NCBI GenBank assembly: GCA_017983635.1
Contig: JAGOBA010000005.1
Location: forward strand, 62,001-126,000
Source: Alphaproteobacteria bacterium
Lineage (GTDB): Bacteria > Pseudomonadota > Alphaproteobacteria > Micropepsales > Micropepsaceae
Length of the DNA: 64,000 bases
Direction: 5' to 3'
Part shown: positions 18,707-27,538 of the stretch, piece after piece
Numbering within the stretch: position 1 is the stretch's first letter
How the letters are laid out: every line of letters begins with the position of its first letter
The notes under the pieces: generated by a model
What the model was told of the DNA's origin: nothing
Databases searched by the model: none
What the model saw: only the letters and a program-made list of their open reading frames with translations
Translations under genes and position numbers: made by a program

Positions 18707-20185
18707 TTATTTCGCGAGCGCTAGCGCCGCCTGTTTGGTGGTCGCGGTTGCTGTGTTCGCCACTTTGATCGCTTCGCTGATGTCGTTGATGTTCGTCGCG
18801 ATGCTCGTCACGGCGGTCGCCGCGCTTTGCATGTTCGACGAAATCTCCCGCGTGACGGCGTCCTGCTCCTGGACCGCGCCGGCGGTCCCGGCAACGAAGT
18901 CCTTCACTTGCGAAACAGCTTGCTGGATCAGGCTAAGCGCGCTGATCACATCGCCCGACACGTTCTGGACGTTCGTGATTTCCTTGTTGATTTGATCGGT
19001 TGCGTCGCTCGCTTGCCGCGCCAAGTTCTTGATCTCGTTCGCGACGACCGCAAACCCGCGGCCCGCGTCGCCGGCTCGCGCCGACTCGATCGTTGCGTTC
19101 AGTGCCAGCAGGTTGATCTGACTGGCAATGTCTTGAATGATATTGACGATCGCGCCCATCGACTTCGACGCTTCGCCCAGCTTCTGTGCCGCCTTGTCGG
19201 CGTCCGTCGTATGCGTCACCGCGCCCGTCACGGCCGTCAGCGACTTGTTCATGCTTTCGCTGATCTCGCGAATGGACGCGCTCATTTCCTCTGCGCCGGC
19301 CGCCACACTGTTCACGTTGGCAGACGACTGCGTGGCCGCGCTCGCGGCGCTCGTGGCCTGCACCTCGGCGCTGCGCACCGCGCCGTCGATCGCGCCGACA
19401 TTCTCGTCGATAAGCTTGCGGACATTCGCCAAAAGCTCGATCTGGGCGGTGATGTCGGTCGCAAACTTAACGACTTTGAACGGCTTGCCGTTCATGTCGA
19501 AAATCGGGTTGTACGACCCCTGAATCCAAATCTCGCGCCCGCCCTTGGCCAAGCGCTTGTATTGCGCCGCCTGATATTCCCCGCGGCCGAGCTTGCGCCA
19601 GAATTCCGCATAGTCGGGCGAGTTCTTGAGGGACGTCTCGACAAACATACTGTGGTGGCGCCCCTTGACCTCGTCGAGGCTGTATCCGACCGCGCCAAGG
19701 AAGTTCGGGTTGGCCGTGATGATCGTGCCGTCAAGGTCGAATTCGATGACCGCCTGCGACTTCCCGATGGCCGAGACCTGCCCGCTCAGATCCGCAAAAA
19801 CCAGCTTCGCTTTGGTCGTGTCGGTCGCAATCTTGACCACCTTGCAGACCTTGCCGTCGGTTCCAAACACCGGATTGTACGATGCTTGGATCCACACCTC
19901 GCGCCCGCCCTTCGCAACGCGCTTGAACTCGGCCGCCTGAAATTCGCCCCGGCCAAGCTTTTGCCAGAATTCCCGGTACTCGCTTGACGACCGGTAGGTC
20001 GGCTCGACGAACATACCGTGATGCTGCCCCCTGATCTCGTCCAAGCTATAGCCCATGGCGCCGAGGAAGTTCTCGTTCGCGGTCAGGATGGTCCCATCGG
20101 TCTTGAATTCGATCATCGCTTGGGACCGGGAAAAGGCGTCGACCGTCGCCTTGGCTTCGTCAAATCGCTTCAGACCGAAATTCAT
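18707..20185 (-). CDS. Soluble chemoreceptor with two PAS domains
   Basis: 492 residues, no membrane segment, so a cytoplasmic receptor. Two PAS domains in tandem (about 10-130 and 130-255) are strongly alike: both contain TANxNFLGAxGYSLDE, a MFVE segment, EFWxKLGRGExQAA and a KGGREVWIQ-type strand, pointing to recent duplication. The C-terminal signalling domain has the hairpin tip around [26 protein letters not shown]. The ATG at 20185 has GGAGG upstream. PAS domains of this type often bind flavin or haem; the ligand is not known. Confidence 0.92.
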   Translation of the reverse strand: MNFGLKRFDEAKATVDAFSRSQAMIEFKTDGTILTANENFLGAMGYSLDEIRGQHHGMFVEPTYRSSSEYREFWQKLGRGEFQAAEFKRVAKGGREVWIQASYNPVFGTDGKVCKVVKIATDTTKAKLVFADLSGQVSAIGKSQAVIEFDLDGTIITANPNFLGAVGYSLDEVKGRHHSMFVETSLKNSPDYAEFWRKLGRGEYQAAQYKRLAKGGREIWIQGSYNPIFDMNGKPFKVVKFATDITAQIELLANVRKLIDENVGAIDGAVRSAEVQATSAASAATQSSANVNSVAAGAEEMSASIREISESMNKSLTAVTGAVTHTTDADKAAQKLGEASKSMGAIVNIIQDIASQINLLALNATIESARAGDAGRGFAVVANEIKNLARQASDATDQINKEITNVQNVSGDVISALSLIQQAVSQVKDFVAGTAGAVQEQDAVTREISSNMQSAATAVTSIATNINDISEAIKVANTATATTKQAALALAK

Positions 20186-20292
20186 AGTGCCTCCACTGGA
20201 CCTCTTTGTGTGCCGCATCCGCGGCGGAACAACTCGTTAGACTGACTTCTGGCGGTTCATGATTGACAAAGACTTAATTGAGGGCGCGCCGG

Positions 20293-21639
20293 TTAGGCGG
20301 CGCGCGCCTTCTCGAGAAATGTTTGCACCTGTTGCCCAAGCACATCTGACTGCCTTGTCAATTCGTCCGAGGTGGTCAGCAATTGCGTCGCCGCCGAACC
20401 GGTCGCCGATGCCGCCTGACTGACGCCGGCGATGTTGGACGAAACCTCCTGCGTGCCCTTCGCGGCCTCCTGAACGTTGCGCGCAATTTCTTGCGTCGCC
20501 GCGCGCTGCTCGTCCACGGCCGAAGCGACCGCGGTCGAGATCTCGCTGATCTTCCCGATTGTCTTGCCGATTTGCTGGATCGCACCGACGGTATCCGACG
20601 TTGCCCCCTGGATCGCACCGACAAGCTTGCCGATGTCTTCCGTCGCGCGCGCCGTTTGATTGGCCAGGTTCTTCACTTCCGACGCCACCACGGCAAAGCC
20701 TTTGCCTGCCTCGCCTGCGCGCGCCGCCTCGATCGTGGCGTTGAGCGCTAGAAGGTTGGTCTGCGAAGCGATATCGCTGATCAGCTTGACGACGTCGCCG
20801 ATTTTCTGCGCCGCCTCCGCAAGCCCACGCACCTTGGAGTCGGCTCGGCCGGCCTCTTCGACGCCGACCTGCCCCGCCTTCATCGTTTCCGACATCTGCC
20901 GCGCAATCTCCGCGATCGAGGCCGACAGCTCTTCGCTGGCCGCAGCCACCGTCTGCACGTTCGCCGAAGCCTCTTCGGCAGACGCCGCGACCGCGCTCGA
21001 CTGCCGCGTGGTTTGCTCGGCCGTCGCGGACATCGCCTGTGACTGTCCGTGCACGCCCTTCGCCGCAGCGCCGACCGTCTGCACGACCTCTTTCATCACC
21101 GCGTCGAATTCGTTGATTGCCGTCTCCAGCACCTGCTGCCGCTTCTGCCGCTCCAACATCATCGCTTCCTGATAGACCGAGATCGCGAGCTCCATGTCCA
21201 TCAAGACGGCCGTATTGATCGCGCCGATCATCTCGGCGCTCCGCTTCGGGTCGCGATACTGAGCCGTGGCAATCCCCACCAACCGGTTGAGAACCAGCAG
21301 ATAGCCGCCGATGTACCAGCGCGGATCGAGACCGATACGGCTGTGCGTCAACCCGATCGTGCGCACGCCCTGCATGTAGCTTTCGTCAAATGTTCCTGAG
21401 AACAGCCTTTGCCAATGCGCGCCCTGCGCGCCTTTCAGACGCGGAATCTGATTGCCGGCCATGCTTGCGAGCTGCGGCACGGCGACGATATGCGTGTAAA
21501 AAGCGTCAAGCACTTCCGGCAATTTCGGCTCGAGAACTTTCCAAAACTCCCGCAGTGCGGGACCGGTCCGTTCTGTGACTCGCATGAACCGCAGTCGTCC
21601 CTCGCGGTCCAAGTTCATCAAATTCTGCGTTGTCTGCAT
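20293..21639 (-). CDS. Globin-coupled chemoreceptor (HemAT/aerotaxis type)
   Basis: 448 residues. The N-terminal 170 residues form a sensor globin: the putative proximal haem ligand His75 lies in [17 protein letters not shown], followed by [13 protein letters not shown]. The rest is a chemoreceptor signalling domain with [26 protein letters not shown]. No membrane segment. The expected role is oxygen sensing through CheA. GGAGG lies 5 bases before the ATG, and a perfect CtrA box lies 164 bases upstream. Confidence 0.94.
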   Translation of the reverse strand: MQTTQNLMNLDREGRLRFMRVTERTGPALREFWKVLEPKLPEVLDAFYTHIVAVPQLASMAGNQIPRLKGAQGAHWQRLFSGTFDESYMQGVRTIGLTHSRIGLDPRWYIGGYLLVLNRLVGIATAQYRDPKRSAEMIGAINTAVLMDMELAISVYQEAMMLERQKRQQVLETAINEFDAVMKEVVQTVGAAAKGVHGQSQAMSATAEQTTRQSSAVAASAEEASANVQTVAAASEELSASIAEIARQMSETMKAGQVGVEEAGRADSKVRGLAEAAQKIGDVVKLISDIASQTNLLALNATIEAARAGEAGKGFAVVASEVKNLANQTARATEDIGKLVGAIQGATSDTVGAIQQIGKTIGKISEISTAVASAVDEQRAATQEIARNVQEAAKGTQEVSSNIAGVSQAASATGSAATQLLTTSDELTRQSDVLGQQVQTFLEKARAA

Positions 21640-21803
21640 CTCTGCCTCCGGAGCAATTTGTTCTTCCTTGTTGGCTCAGGTCCGTACTTGCGCGCCGAGG
21701 TCAGGTTCGGGCGGAAAAACCGCCGAACACGCTGGACAACCACCTCAACGAACAGTCCCGAATCGACCGGATCACCGGCTGATCTATGGGTATGTCCGGC
21801 TCC

Positions 21804-21818
21804 TTAACGCAGTGTTAA
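21804..21818. promoter_or_regulatory. Perfect CtrA box upstream of globin chemoreceptor
   Basis: TTAA-CGCAGTG-TTAA, an exact match to TTAA-N7-TTAA. It lies 164 bases before the chemoreceptor start (minus strand) and 120 bases before the small secreted protein gene (plus strand), so either could be the target. Confidence 0.72.
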
Positions 21819-21938
21819 TGCTGCCGGTTGTGGCACGCCGTGGTCTCGGCACGCTCAATGCAGCAACTCGAATCAAGTGCGGCGGCGCGGTGCCCAACCG
21901 TGCCGGTTCGAGACAACAATTGAGAAGGTGAACGTGCT

Positions 21939-22283
21939 ATGGCCAGATTGATGTGCGCCGCGCTCATGATTGTACTGACGCTCACGCCCGCCGCGTCCGC
22001 GGCCGAAGCACCGCCGGTTGCCGCTTGCAAGCATGTCGCCGAAACGAGCCACGAAGCGGCATGGCGTCTCGAACCTTCACTCCGCGCGATGATCGAAGAC
22101 CACCGCGCTCGGATGAGCTCGATCTGCACGCAGCTGAGCGCCGCCACGGGATCGAAGTCCGAACTCCTAGCGGATTGTCTGAGCGAAGCGGCCAAAGGGC
22201 CCCGCCACATTCAGCGCGGCCGCGACATGGATCGCAATCGCGTGGCGCGCCAGAAAGAACTCTGCCGCAAGCTGGCGTCGTAA
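21939..22283 (+). CDS. Small secreted protein with four cysteines, unknown
   Basis: 114 residues with a clear signal peptide (MARLMCAALMIVLTLTPAASA, cleavage after about residue 21). The mature part has four Cys, enough for two disulfides, and charged helices (AAWRLEPSLRAMIEDHRARM). No family recognised. AGAAGG lies upstream of the ATG. It ends 2 bases before the convergent porin gene; a CtrA box lies 120 bases upstream. Confidence 0.75.
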   Translation: MARLMCAALMIVLTLTPAASAAEAPPVAACKHVAETSHEAAWRLEPSLRAMIEDHRARMSSICTQLSAATGSKSELLADCLSEAAKGPRHIQRGRDMDRNRVARQKELCRKLAS

Positions 22284-22285
22284 AC

Positions 22286-23467
22286 TCAGTCGACGCTCCA
22301 ATTGTTCTTCAACTGTAGCCGCAAGCCGGCGACGAACGCATCGTCCACGGCTCCGTCGCCGCCCGGCGCGATAACCCATTGCAGATCCGGCTGGAGCGAA
22401 AGCCACTCCGTGATATCGGCGTAGTAGGTGAGCTCGATGTTGATCTCGCGATTGGCGGGATCGCCGCCCGCATCCGCAATCAGCTGACGCCCCTTGCTGC
22501 CGATCTCGGCGACCGCAACCGCAAGCCCAAGCTGATCGTCCGGTCGCGCTGCAACGACGCCGGTGCCCACAAGGCTCGCGCCGAAGAACGACGACACAGA
22601 GTTCACGTCGTCGTTCGCCACGCCGAGCCGCAACGATCCCGACAGATCAAACCCAATCTCATCCCGCGCCCACAGCGCTTCTTCCAAGGCGACGTAAGCG
22701 CCGCGATTGTGGTGTGTGCGGGTCGACAGTGCATCGAGATCGGCGACCGTTTCCGTGTAGGCCCACAAGCCAATCGACCATAACCGCCCCTCGCGCGCGA
22801 TCCCCGCTTCAGCCGCGATGAGCGCGCCATCGCCGTCGTCGAAGTCGATCGCGGTGCGCTTCGGATGCTCCAGATCCCCTGAAACGCCGTCCGCCACGAC
22901 AGCGCGGGCATAGACACCGTCCTCAAACGCCCAGTTCAAACGCACGGCCGCACTCGTCACCCACCACATCGACGGTCCATTGAGCCCCGACTGAGAGAAA
23001 TCCGTGCCGCTGCCCTGCGCCGAGTTCAGAAACAAGGCGCGCACTTCGCCGGCATCGAACTCGCTTGCGACGTCATAGAGACCCCCACGCAACGACCCGT
23101 GCCCGTCCGCAAACGTCTGATCGACCCACGCTTCCACGACGCGGACCGCCTCGACCCCGGTCTCGATATTCGAGACGCCGTTCAGATCGCCGGCTTTCTC
23201 GCCGATGCTGTTGCCGTTCGTGTAGATCCCATAGAGAAAGAACTGCGCCCCGCCCCAACCCAACGTCTTGTCGAGATCGACGCTGAGCTGCGCGTCGATC
23301 AGGTCGAGATACGCGCCACCGCGATCGAGCCCGCCGTCGAACACCTGCCAAGCATCGGCGTTGTACGCGAGTTGCAGATTGATCGCCGGGGTTGCCTCTG
23401 CTTCGTCCGCAGCCGGCACACCAACACAGATAAGAAAACTCGCACCCGCAAGGAGGATCTGACGCAC
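22286..23467 (-). CDS. OprB-type carbohydrate-selective porin
   Basis: About 393 residues: a signal peptide (RQILLAGASFLICVGVPA) and then a beta-rich protein typical of OprB/carbohydrate porins (LGWGGAQFFLYGIYTNGNSI, GGLYDVASEFDAGEVRALFLNS, a C-terminal LTYYADITEWLSLQPDLQWV segment ending in a strand). I start at the GTG at 23467 because it puts the signal peptide at the N-terminus; a GTG at 23521 is in frame but would abut a CtrA-type box (23522-23536). Likely an outer-membrane uptake channel. Confidence 0.82.
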   Translation of the reverse strand: MRQILLAGASFLICVGVPAADEAEATPAINLQLAYNADAWQVFDGGLDRGGAYLDLIDAQLSVDLDKTLGWGGAQFFLYGIYTNGNSIGEKAGDLNGVSNIETGVEAVRVVEAWVDQTFADGHGSLRGGLYDVASEFDAGEVRALFLNSAQGSGTDFSQSGLNGPSMWWVTSAAVRLNWAFEDGVYARAVVADGVSGDLEHPKRTAIDFDDGDGALIAAEAGIAREGRLWSIGLWAYTETVADLDALSTRTHHNRGAYVALEEALWARDEIGFDLSGSLRLGVANDDVNSVSSFFGASLVGTGVVAARPDDQLGLAVAVAEIGSKGRQLIADAGGDPANREINIELTYYADITEWLSLQPDLQWVIAPGGDGAVDDAFVAGLRLQLKNNWSVD

Positions 23468-23521
23468 GTTGAAGCTCACCGCTGACTGGACCGAAACCAG
23501 TCTCAACGTGACGCGCGGCAC

Positions 23522-23536
23522 CTAAGGCGAAGTTAA
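23522..23536. promoter_or_regulatory. CtrA-type box upstream of porin gene
   Basis: CTAA-GGCGAAG-TTAA: 7-base spacing, one mismatch. It lies 54 bases before the preferred porin start and 35 bases beyond the end of chpT. Confidence 0.5.
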
Positions 23537-23571
23537 TCGCAAGCGTAGGAATCTCTTGCCAATAACGGCAA

Positions 23572-24285
23572 TCAGCGCCGTTCGAAAGTCAGGTCGAAGC
23601 GAACGAGCTCGGTATCGACCGTGTAGTTGATCTCGCCGCCGATCTTTCGGGCGAGCAGCGCGGTCACGAACGGTGCGATCGTCCGGCCGGTCAGATCTTC
23701 AGGCGGAATCGCAAGCGCGAGCCCTTCCTTGATGTCGAGCGCCAAGTTCGCGCGCGGCCCCTTGGCGATGATCGCCGCCGTAAAAGAATTTTTTCCTTGC
23801 TCGGCGCGCACGGTCAGAATGCCGCCACGCGGGATGCAATCCGCGCCCATCGCCGCAACATTCAGCATCACGCGGATGATTTCCTTGTCGACCGAAATCG
23901 CGGGCGCCTGCCAATCGAGCTTGGCCTTGCCGGTCTTGAAGAACTCGGTCGCAACCTGCCCCACTTCGCGCAAGTCGATCTCCGCGCCGGCCGACCCCAT
24001 CGCGCCGAACGCAAGCCGCGCAAACAACAGCCGCGCCTTGGCCTGACCGACGCTGTGTTCGATCAGCCGCATCGCGTGTGCGCGCATTTCGGCGTCCTGC
24101 TCGTCCGCCAAGATTTCAAGGCCGTTCGAGATTGCAGCAACCGGACTGATCAAATCGTGGCAGACGCGCGAAACCAGCAAGGCGCCGAGTTCGAGCTCAT
24201 GCGGAGCGGCGGTAGGAGTTTTCACGTGCGCGTCCGGTGTTGGCGGCGGGACGAGTGACAAGTATTCTGAAGCGAGCTGTTCCAT
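23572..24285 (-). CDS. chpT: Histidine phosphotransferase ChpT
   Basis: 237 residues. ChpT moves phosphate from the CckA receiver to CtrA and CpdR. His43 lies in LLVSRVCHDLISPVAAISNGLEIL, the characteristic ChpT motif, in a dimerising helical hairpin; the rest is a degenerate ATPase-like fold (IIRVMLNVAAMGADCIPRGG) with no kinase motifs. I use the ATG at 24285 (a TTG precedes it). A perfect CtrA box lies 24 bases upstream, so CtrA may control its own phosphodonor. It is divergent from a DUF3553 gene. Confidence 0.92.
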   Translation of the reverse strand: MEQLASEYLSLVPPPTPDAHVKTPTAAPHELELGALLVSRVCHDLISPVAAISNGLEILADEQDAEMRAHAMRLIEHSVGQAKARLLFARLAFGAMGSAGAEIDLREVGQVATEFFKTGKAKLDWQAPAISVDKEIIRVMLNVAAMGADCIPRGGILTVRAEQGKNSFTAAIIAKGPRANLALDIKEGLALAIPPEDLTGRTIAPFVTALLARKIGGEINYTVDTELVRFDLTFERR

Positions 24286-24309
24286 CAACCTAAACCAACA
24301 AAATTCCGC

Positions 24310-24324
24310 TTAAAATTGCCTTAA
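24310..24324. promoter_or_regulatory. Perfect CtrA box between chpT and the DUF3553 gene
   Basis: TTAA-AATTGCC-TTAA, exact match. It sits only 24 bases from the chpT start and 20 bases from the divergent DUF3553 start. At this spacing CtrA would overlap either promoter, so repression or near-leaderless transcripts are both possible. Confidence 0.75.
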
Positions 24325-24344
24325 GCCGAGCAACGAAAGTCGCC

Positions 24345-24548
24345 ATGACAAAGCACGAACCGATCGGCAGTGAACTCGAACCCGGCCAATATGTCATGCT
24401 ATCGGGCGCGCAAGACTGGGGATTGGGCCAAGTGCAATCGGTCGTCGGCGAACGCGTCACGGTCAACTTCGAGAACGCAGGAAAGCGCTTGATCAACCTG
24501 CGATATGCCGTTCTAAAGCGCGTCGACCCGTCGGAGCACAAGGCGTGA
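24345..24548 (+). CDS. DUF3553 domain protein
   Basis: 67 residues matching the small DUF3553 beta-barrel-like domain: EPGQYVMLSGAQDWGLGQVQSVVGERVTVNFENAGKR is the core, with Trp and Gly at conserved spacing. The domain resembles the C-terminal part of some UvrD-like proteins and may bind nucleic acid or protein; its function is not established. The stop overlaps the GTG start of cysQ (GTGA), implying translational coupling. It is divergent from chpT across a CtrA box. Confidence 0.8.
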   Translation: MTKHEPIGSELEPGQYVMLSGAQDWGLGQVQSVVGERVTVNFENAGKRLINLRYAVLKRVDPSEHKA

Positions 24549-25333
24549 AACCCCTGACAGACGAATTCCGCGCAACCTTGCTCGCATCGATGGTTGCGAT
24601 TGCCCGCGAGGCGGGTGCGCTGATTATGCACCACTATGCGGGCGAAGTGACGCGCCGCGACAAGGCGGATAAGTCCCCGGTCACCGTGGCGGACGAAGAG
24701 GCCGAGAAACTCATCATCGCCCGCCTGTATGACGCGGCAGCCGAAATCCCCGTCGTCGCCGAAGAAAGCGCGGCGGCGGGCTCCCTTCCCAACGTCAGCG
24801 GCGGCGTCTTCTTCCTTGTCGACCCGCTCGACGGAACGAAAGAATTCCTAAACCGGAACGGCGAGTTCACGGTCAACATCGCCTTGATCGAGCACGGCCG
24901 TCCGACTGCGGGCGTCGTCTTGGCCCCCGCCGTTCACCGGCTCTTCTGGGGCAGCGGCACCAAGGCGTTCGAAGAAAAGACCGACACGAAACATGTCACC
25001 GCAATCGCAACCCGCCCCACCCCAGCGGACGGCATGGTCGCCATCGCCAGCCGTAGCCACCGCGACCGCCTGACCGACGAATACCTGACGCACTACCCGA
25101 TCAAGGAAATCGTCGCCGCCGGTTCATCGCTGAAGTTCTGCGTGATCGCCGCCGGCGAAGCCGACATCTACCCGCGCCACGGCGCGACGATGGAATGGGA
25201 CACCGCCGCCGGTCACGCCGTGTTGCTCGCCGCCGGCGGCCGCGTCACGCGCCTCGACGGCAAAACCCCGCTCACCTACGGCAACGCCGCCGAGAAATTC
25301 CTAAACCAGAGCTTCGTCGCCTGGGGCCGTTAG
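24545..25333 (+). CDS. cysQ: 3'(2'),5'-bisphosphate nucleotidase CysQ
   Basis: 262 residues of the inositol monophosphatase superfamily. It hydrolyses phosphoadenosine phosphate made during sulfate assimilation. Metal-binding motifs are DPLDGTKEFLNRNGEF (typical of CysQ) and, near the end, MEWDTAAGHAVLLAAGG. GTG start coupled to the DUF3553 gene. It overlaps the end of the convergent nfeD gene by 4 bases. Confidence 0.94.
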   Translation: MKPLTDEFRATLLASMVAIAREAGALIMHHYAGEVTRRDKADKSPVTVADEEAEKLIIARLYDAAAEIPVVAEESAAAGSLPNVSGGVFFLVDPLDGTKEFLNRNGEFTVNIALIEHGRPTAGVVLAPAVHRLFWGSGTKAFEEKTDTKHVTAIATRPTPADGMVAIASRSHRDRLTDEYLTHYPIKEIVAAGSSLKFCVIAAGEADIYPRHGATMEWDTAAGHAVLLAAGGRVTRLDGKTPLTYGNAAEKFLNQSFVAWGR

Positions 25334-25782
25334 GCCATTGCAACCTTCAGCAACGTCGACTCCGCAGCCACGACCTTTACCTTCGTGCCGGCTGCGAAGT
25401 CGCTGCCGTCGGTAGCCTCCGCCGACCAGCGCGTGTCGCCCAGCGTCACGGCACCTTGCCCATGGTGAAAATCTTCGGCAACGGTCGCAACGCGGCCCAC
25501 CAACTGATCCGTTCGCTGATTGAGCGTCGACCGGTCGCTGGGTGCAGGCTTCGGCAGGTAGTAGTGCGAGGCGATCACGAGCCCGATCGAGAGCACCGCA
25601 AACACGCCGAGCTGCACCGCCCAACCGACATCGAGAGCGAACGCCATCAGTCCCACGACCGCCGCCGCAATGCCCGGCCAAATCAAATACTGCGTCGGCA
25701 TGATCATCTCGATCCCGATCAGCACCGCGGCAAGCGCCAGCCAGTGGAACGGTCCGACGTCAAGCAACCAAGTCATTTCCAT
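25330..25782 (-). CDS. NfeD family membrane protein
   Basis: 150 residues: membrane segments near 12-30, 33-50 and 52-70, then a soluble OB-fold domain (about 88-150) with VGRVATVAEDFHHGQGAVTLGDTRW, the NfeDC signature. NfeD proteins pair with SPFH proteins in membrane quality control. AGGGGA precedes the ATG. It lies 14 bases downstream of an SPFH gene on the same strand, so the two form an operon. Confidence 0.92.
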   Translation of the reverse strand: MEMTWLLDVGPFHWLALAAVLIGIEMIMPTQYLIWPGIAAAVVGLMAFALDVGWAVQLGVFAVLSIGLVIASHYYLPKPAPSDRSTLNQRTDQLVGRVATVAEDFHHGQGAVTLGDTRWSAEATDGSDFAAGTKVKVVAAESTLLKVAMA

Positions 25783-25796
25783 GTTTCGCGTCCCCT

Positions 25797-26762
25797 CTAG
25801 CGCGCGGGCGGCACGGAGCCGCGCTGCGCGGCAGCGGCGGCACCCTTCTCGCCGGCGAGCTTCGCAAGCTCGCCGATACCAGCAATCGAACCCAGCAAGC
25901 CCGCCGTCTCCATAGGCAGTACGACAAACTTCTGGTTCGGCGCCATCGCCAACTCCTTGAACGCCTCGACATATTTTTGACCGAGGAAGTAGTTGATCGC
26001 CTGCACGTCGCCCTTCCCGATCGCTTCCGAAACCAGCGTCGTCGCCTTCGCTTCGGCTTCGGCCGAACGTTCGCGCGCCTCAGCGTCCCGGAACGCCGCC
26101 TCGCGCCGGCCTTCGGCTTCAAGGATCGCTGCCTGCTTCGAGCCTTCGGCCCGCAGAATGGCCGCCTGCTTCTGACCGTCGGCGGTCAGAACCTCGGCAC
26201 GCCGTTCGCGCTCGGCCTTCATCTGCCGCGCCATCGATTCGGTAATGTCGGACGGCGGCGAGAGGTCCTTGATCTCGATGCGCGTCGCCTTCACGCCCCA
26301 CGGCTGCGTCGCCGCGTCGATCACGCGCAGGAGCTTCTGGTTGATATCGTCGCGCTTCGACAGCACCTCGTCGAGGTCCATCGAGCCGATCACCGTACGC
26401 ACGTTGGTCAGTGCCAAGTTCGCGATCGCCAAATTGAGGTTCTGCACCTCGTACGCCGCGCGCGCCGCGTCGACCACCTGGATGAAGGCGATCGCATCCG
26501 CCGTAACTTGCGCGTTGTCCTTGGTGATGACCTCTTGGCTCGGAATGTCGAGCACGGTTTCCATCATCGACATCCGCCGCCCGACGCGTTCCGTCAGCGG
26601 ATTGATGAGCCCAAGACCGGGCTTCAACGTTCGCGTATAACGCCCGAACGTTTCGACGGTCCATTCGTAGCCTTGCGGCACGAACTTGATGGCTCGAAAA
26701 ATGACAATGACCGCCGCAACCAGAACGGCGAAAATGAACATCGTACCGAAATCTTGGAACAT
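25797..26762 (-). CDS. SPFH/stomatin-family protein (QmcA type)
   Basis: 321 residues: one N-terminal membrane helix (about 7-27), then the SPFH/PHB domain (VPQGYEWTVETFGRYTRTLKPGLGLINP ... VITKDNAQVTADAIAFIQV), and a long Ala/Glu-rich coiled coil (AEGSKQAAILEAEGRREAAFRDAEARE). It matches stomatin/QmcA proteins that form membrane microdomain rings. nfeD follows in the same operon. Confidence 0.94.
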   Translation of the reverse strand: MFQDFGTMFIFAVLVAAVIVIFRAIKFVPQGYEWTVETFGRYTRTLKPGLGLINPLTERVGRRMSMMETVLDIPSQEVITKDNAQVTADAIAFIQVVDAARAAYEVQNLNLAIANLALTNVRTVIGSMDLDEVLSKRDDINQKLLRVIDAATQPWGVKATRIEIKDLSPPSDITESMARQMKAERERRAEVLTADGQKQAAILRAEGSKQAAILEAEGRREAAFRDAEARERSAEAEAKATTLVSEAIGKGDVQAINYFLGQKYVEAFKELAMAPNQKFVVLPMETAGLLGSIAGIGELAKLAGEKGAAAAAQRGSVPPAR

Positions 26763-26932
26763 TCCTGGACCCCTCTCGACTTTGTCCCGAGGCGGTTCCG
26801 TGCCCGCCCTTGCGAATCAGACGGAATCATAGCGAAGCTCACAAATCAGCGCCTTGGCACCCCGCTTCGCAAATGTCATATGGCGAGGCTAGTATCCCCT
26901 GCAAGGGGCTTGAAAAGTACCGGAGAACCACC

Positions 26933-27523
26933 ATGACCGAGAAGAAACTCAGCCGTCGCGAAGCACTAATCAAGGGAACGGGCGGCGCCATGTCGCTCAC
27001 CGCCGCCATGGCGCTCTTGAATGAAACGGCCAGTGCCGACGACACCTATTCGAAGAACGAGATCGTGCAGATCGCCTCCGACTTCTTCGGCATGACGACC
27101 GCTGCCGTCGCCCAAGCCGTTGAGCGCATCTTCGCGGACCTCGGACGTCCGAACGCTTACATCACCGGCGAAGAAGGCTCAGGCGCCTTCGTGGTCGGCC
27201 TGCGCTACGGCAAGGGCATGATGCACAGAAAGGCGTTCAAGAACCTGCGCGTCTATTGGCAAGGTCCGTCGATCGGCTTCGACGTCGGCGCGAACGCCTC
27301 GAAGTGCTTTACGCTGGTTTATCAAATCCGCCGCCAGGAAGAGATCTACCAACGCTTCCCCGGCGTCGAAGGCACATACTACTTCATCGCCGGCATCGGC
27401 GTGAACTATCAACGCTCGGGCCGCATCTCGCTTGCCCCCATGCGCACCGGCGTCGGCATCCGCGCCGGCGTCAACGCGGGCTACCTGAGCTACACCCGCG
27501 AACGCGACATCCTGCCGTTCTAA
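26933..27523 (+). CDS. EipA-family (DUF1134) envelope protein
   Basis: 196 residues. A twin-arginine-like signal (KLSRREALIKGTGGAMSLTAAMAL) precedes a DUF1134 domain rich in aromatic/Gly strands (FVVGLRYGKGMMHRKAFKNLRVYWQGPSIGFD is its core, plus KCFTLVYQ and a C-terminal GVNAGYLSYTRERDILPF). In Brucella this family (EipA) is a small beta-barrel needed for envelope integrity. The ATG at 26933 has GGAG upstream. A hairpin spans the stop codon (27513-27532). Confidence 0.9.
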   Translation: MTEKKLSRREALIKGTGGAMSLTAAMALLNETASADDTYSKNEIVQIASDFFGMTTAAVAQAVERIFADLGRPNAYITGEEGSGAFVVGLRYGKGMMHRKAFKNLRVYWQGPSIGFDVGANASKCFTLVYQIRRQEEIYQRFPGVEGTYYFIAGIGVNYQRSGRISLAPMRTGVGIRAGVNAGYLSYTRERDILPF

Positions 27524-27532
27524 CGAACGGCA
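27513..27532 (+). other. Hairpin spanning the eipA stop codon
   Basis: An 8-bp perfect stem (TGCCGTTC with CGAACGGCA-side bases) whose loop holds the TAA stop. No T-tract follows, so it is not a classic terminator; it may limit read-through into the methyltransferase gene 16 bases further on. Confidence 0.4.
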
Positions 27533-27538
27533 CCGACG

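Noticed and set aside
23468..23521. GTG at 23521 as the porin start
   Set aside because: It abuts a CtrA-type box and would put 18 extra residues before the signal peptide; the GTG at 23467 fits better, though not certain.
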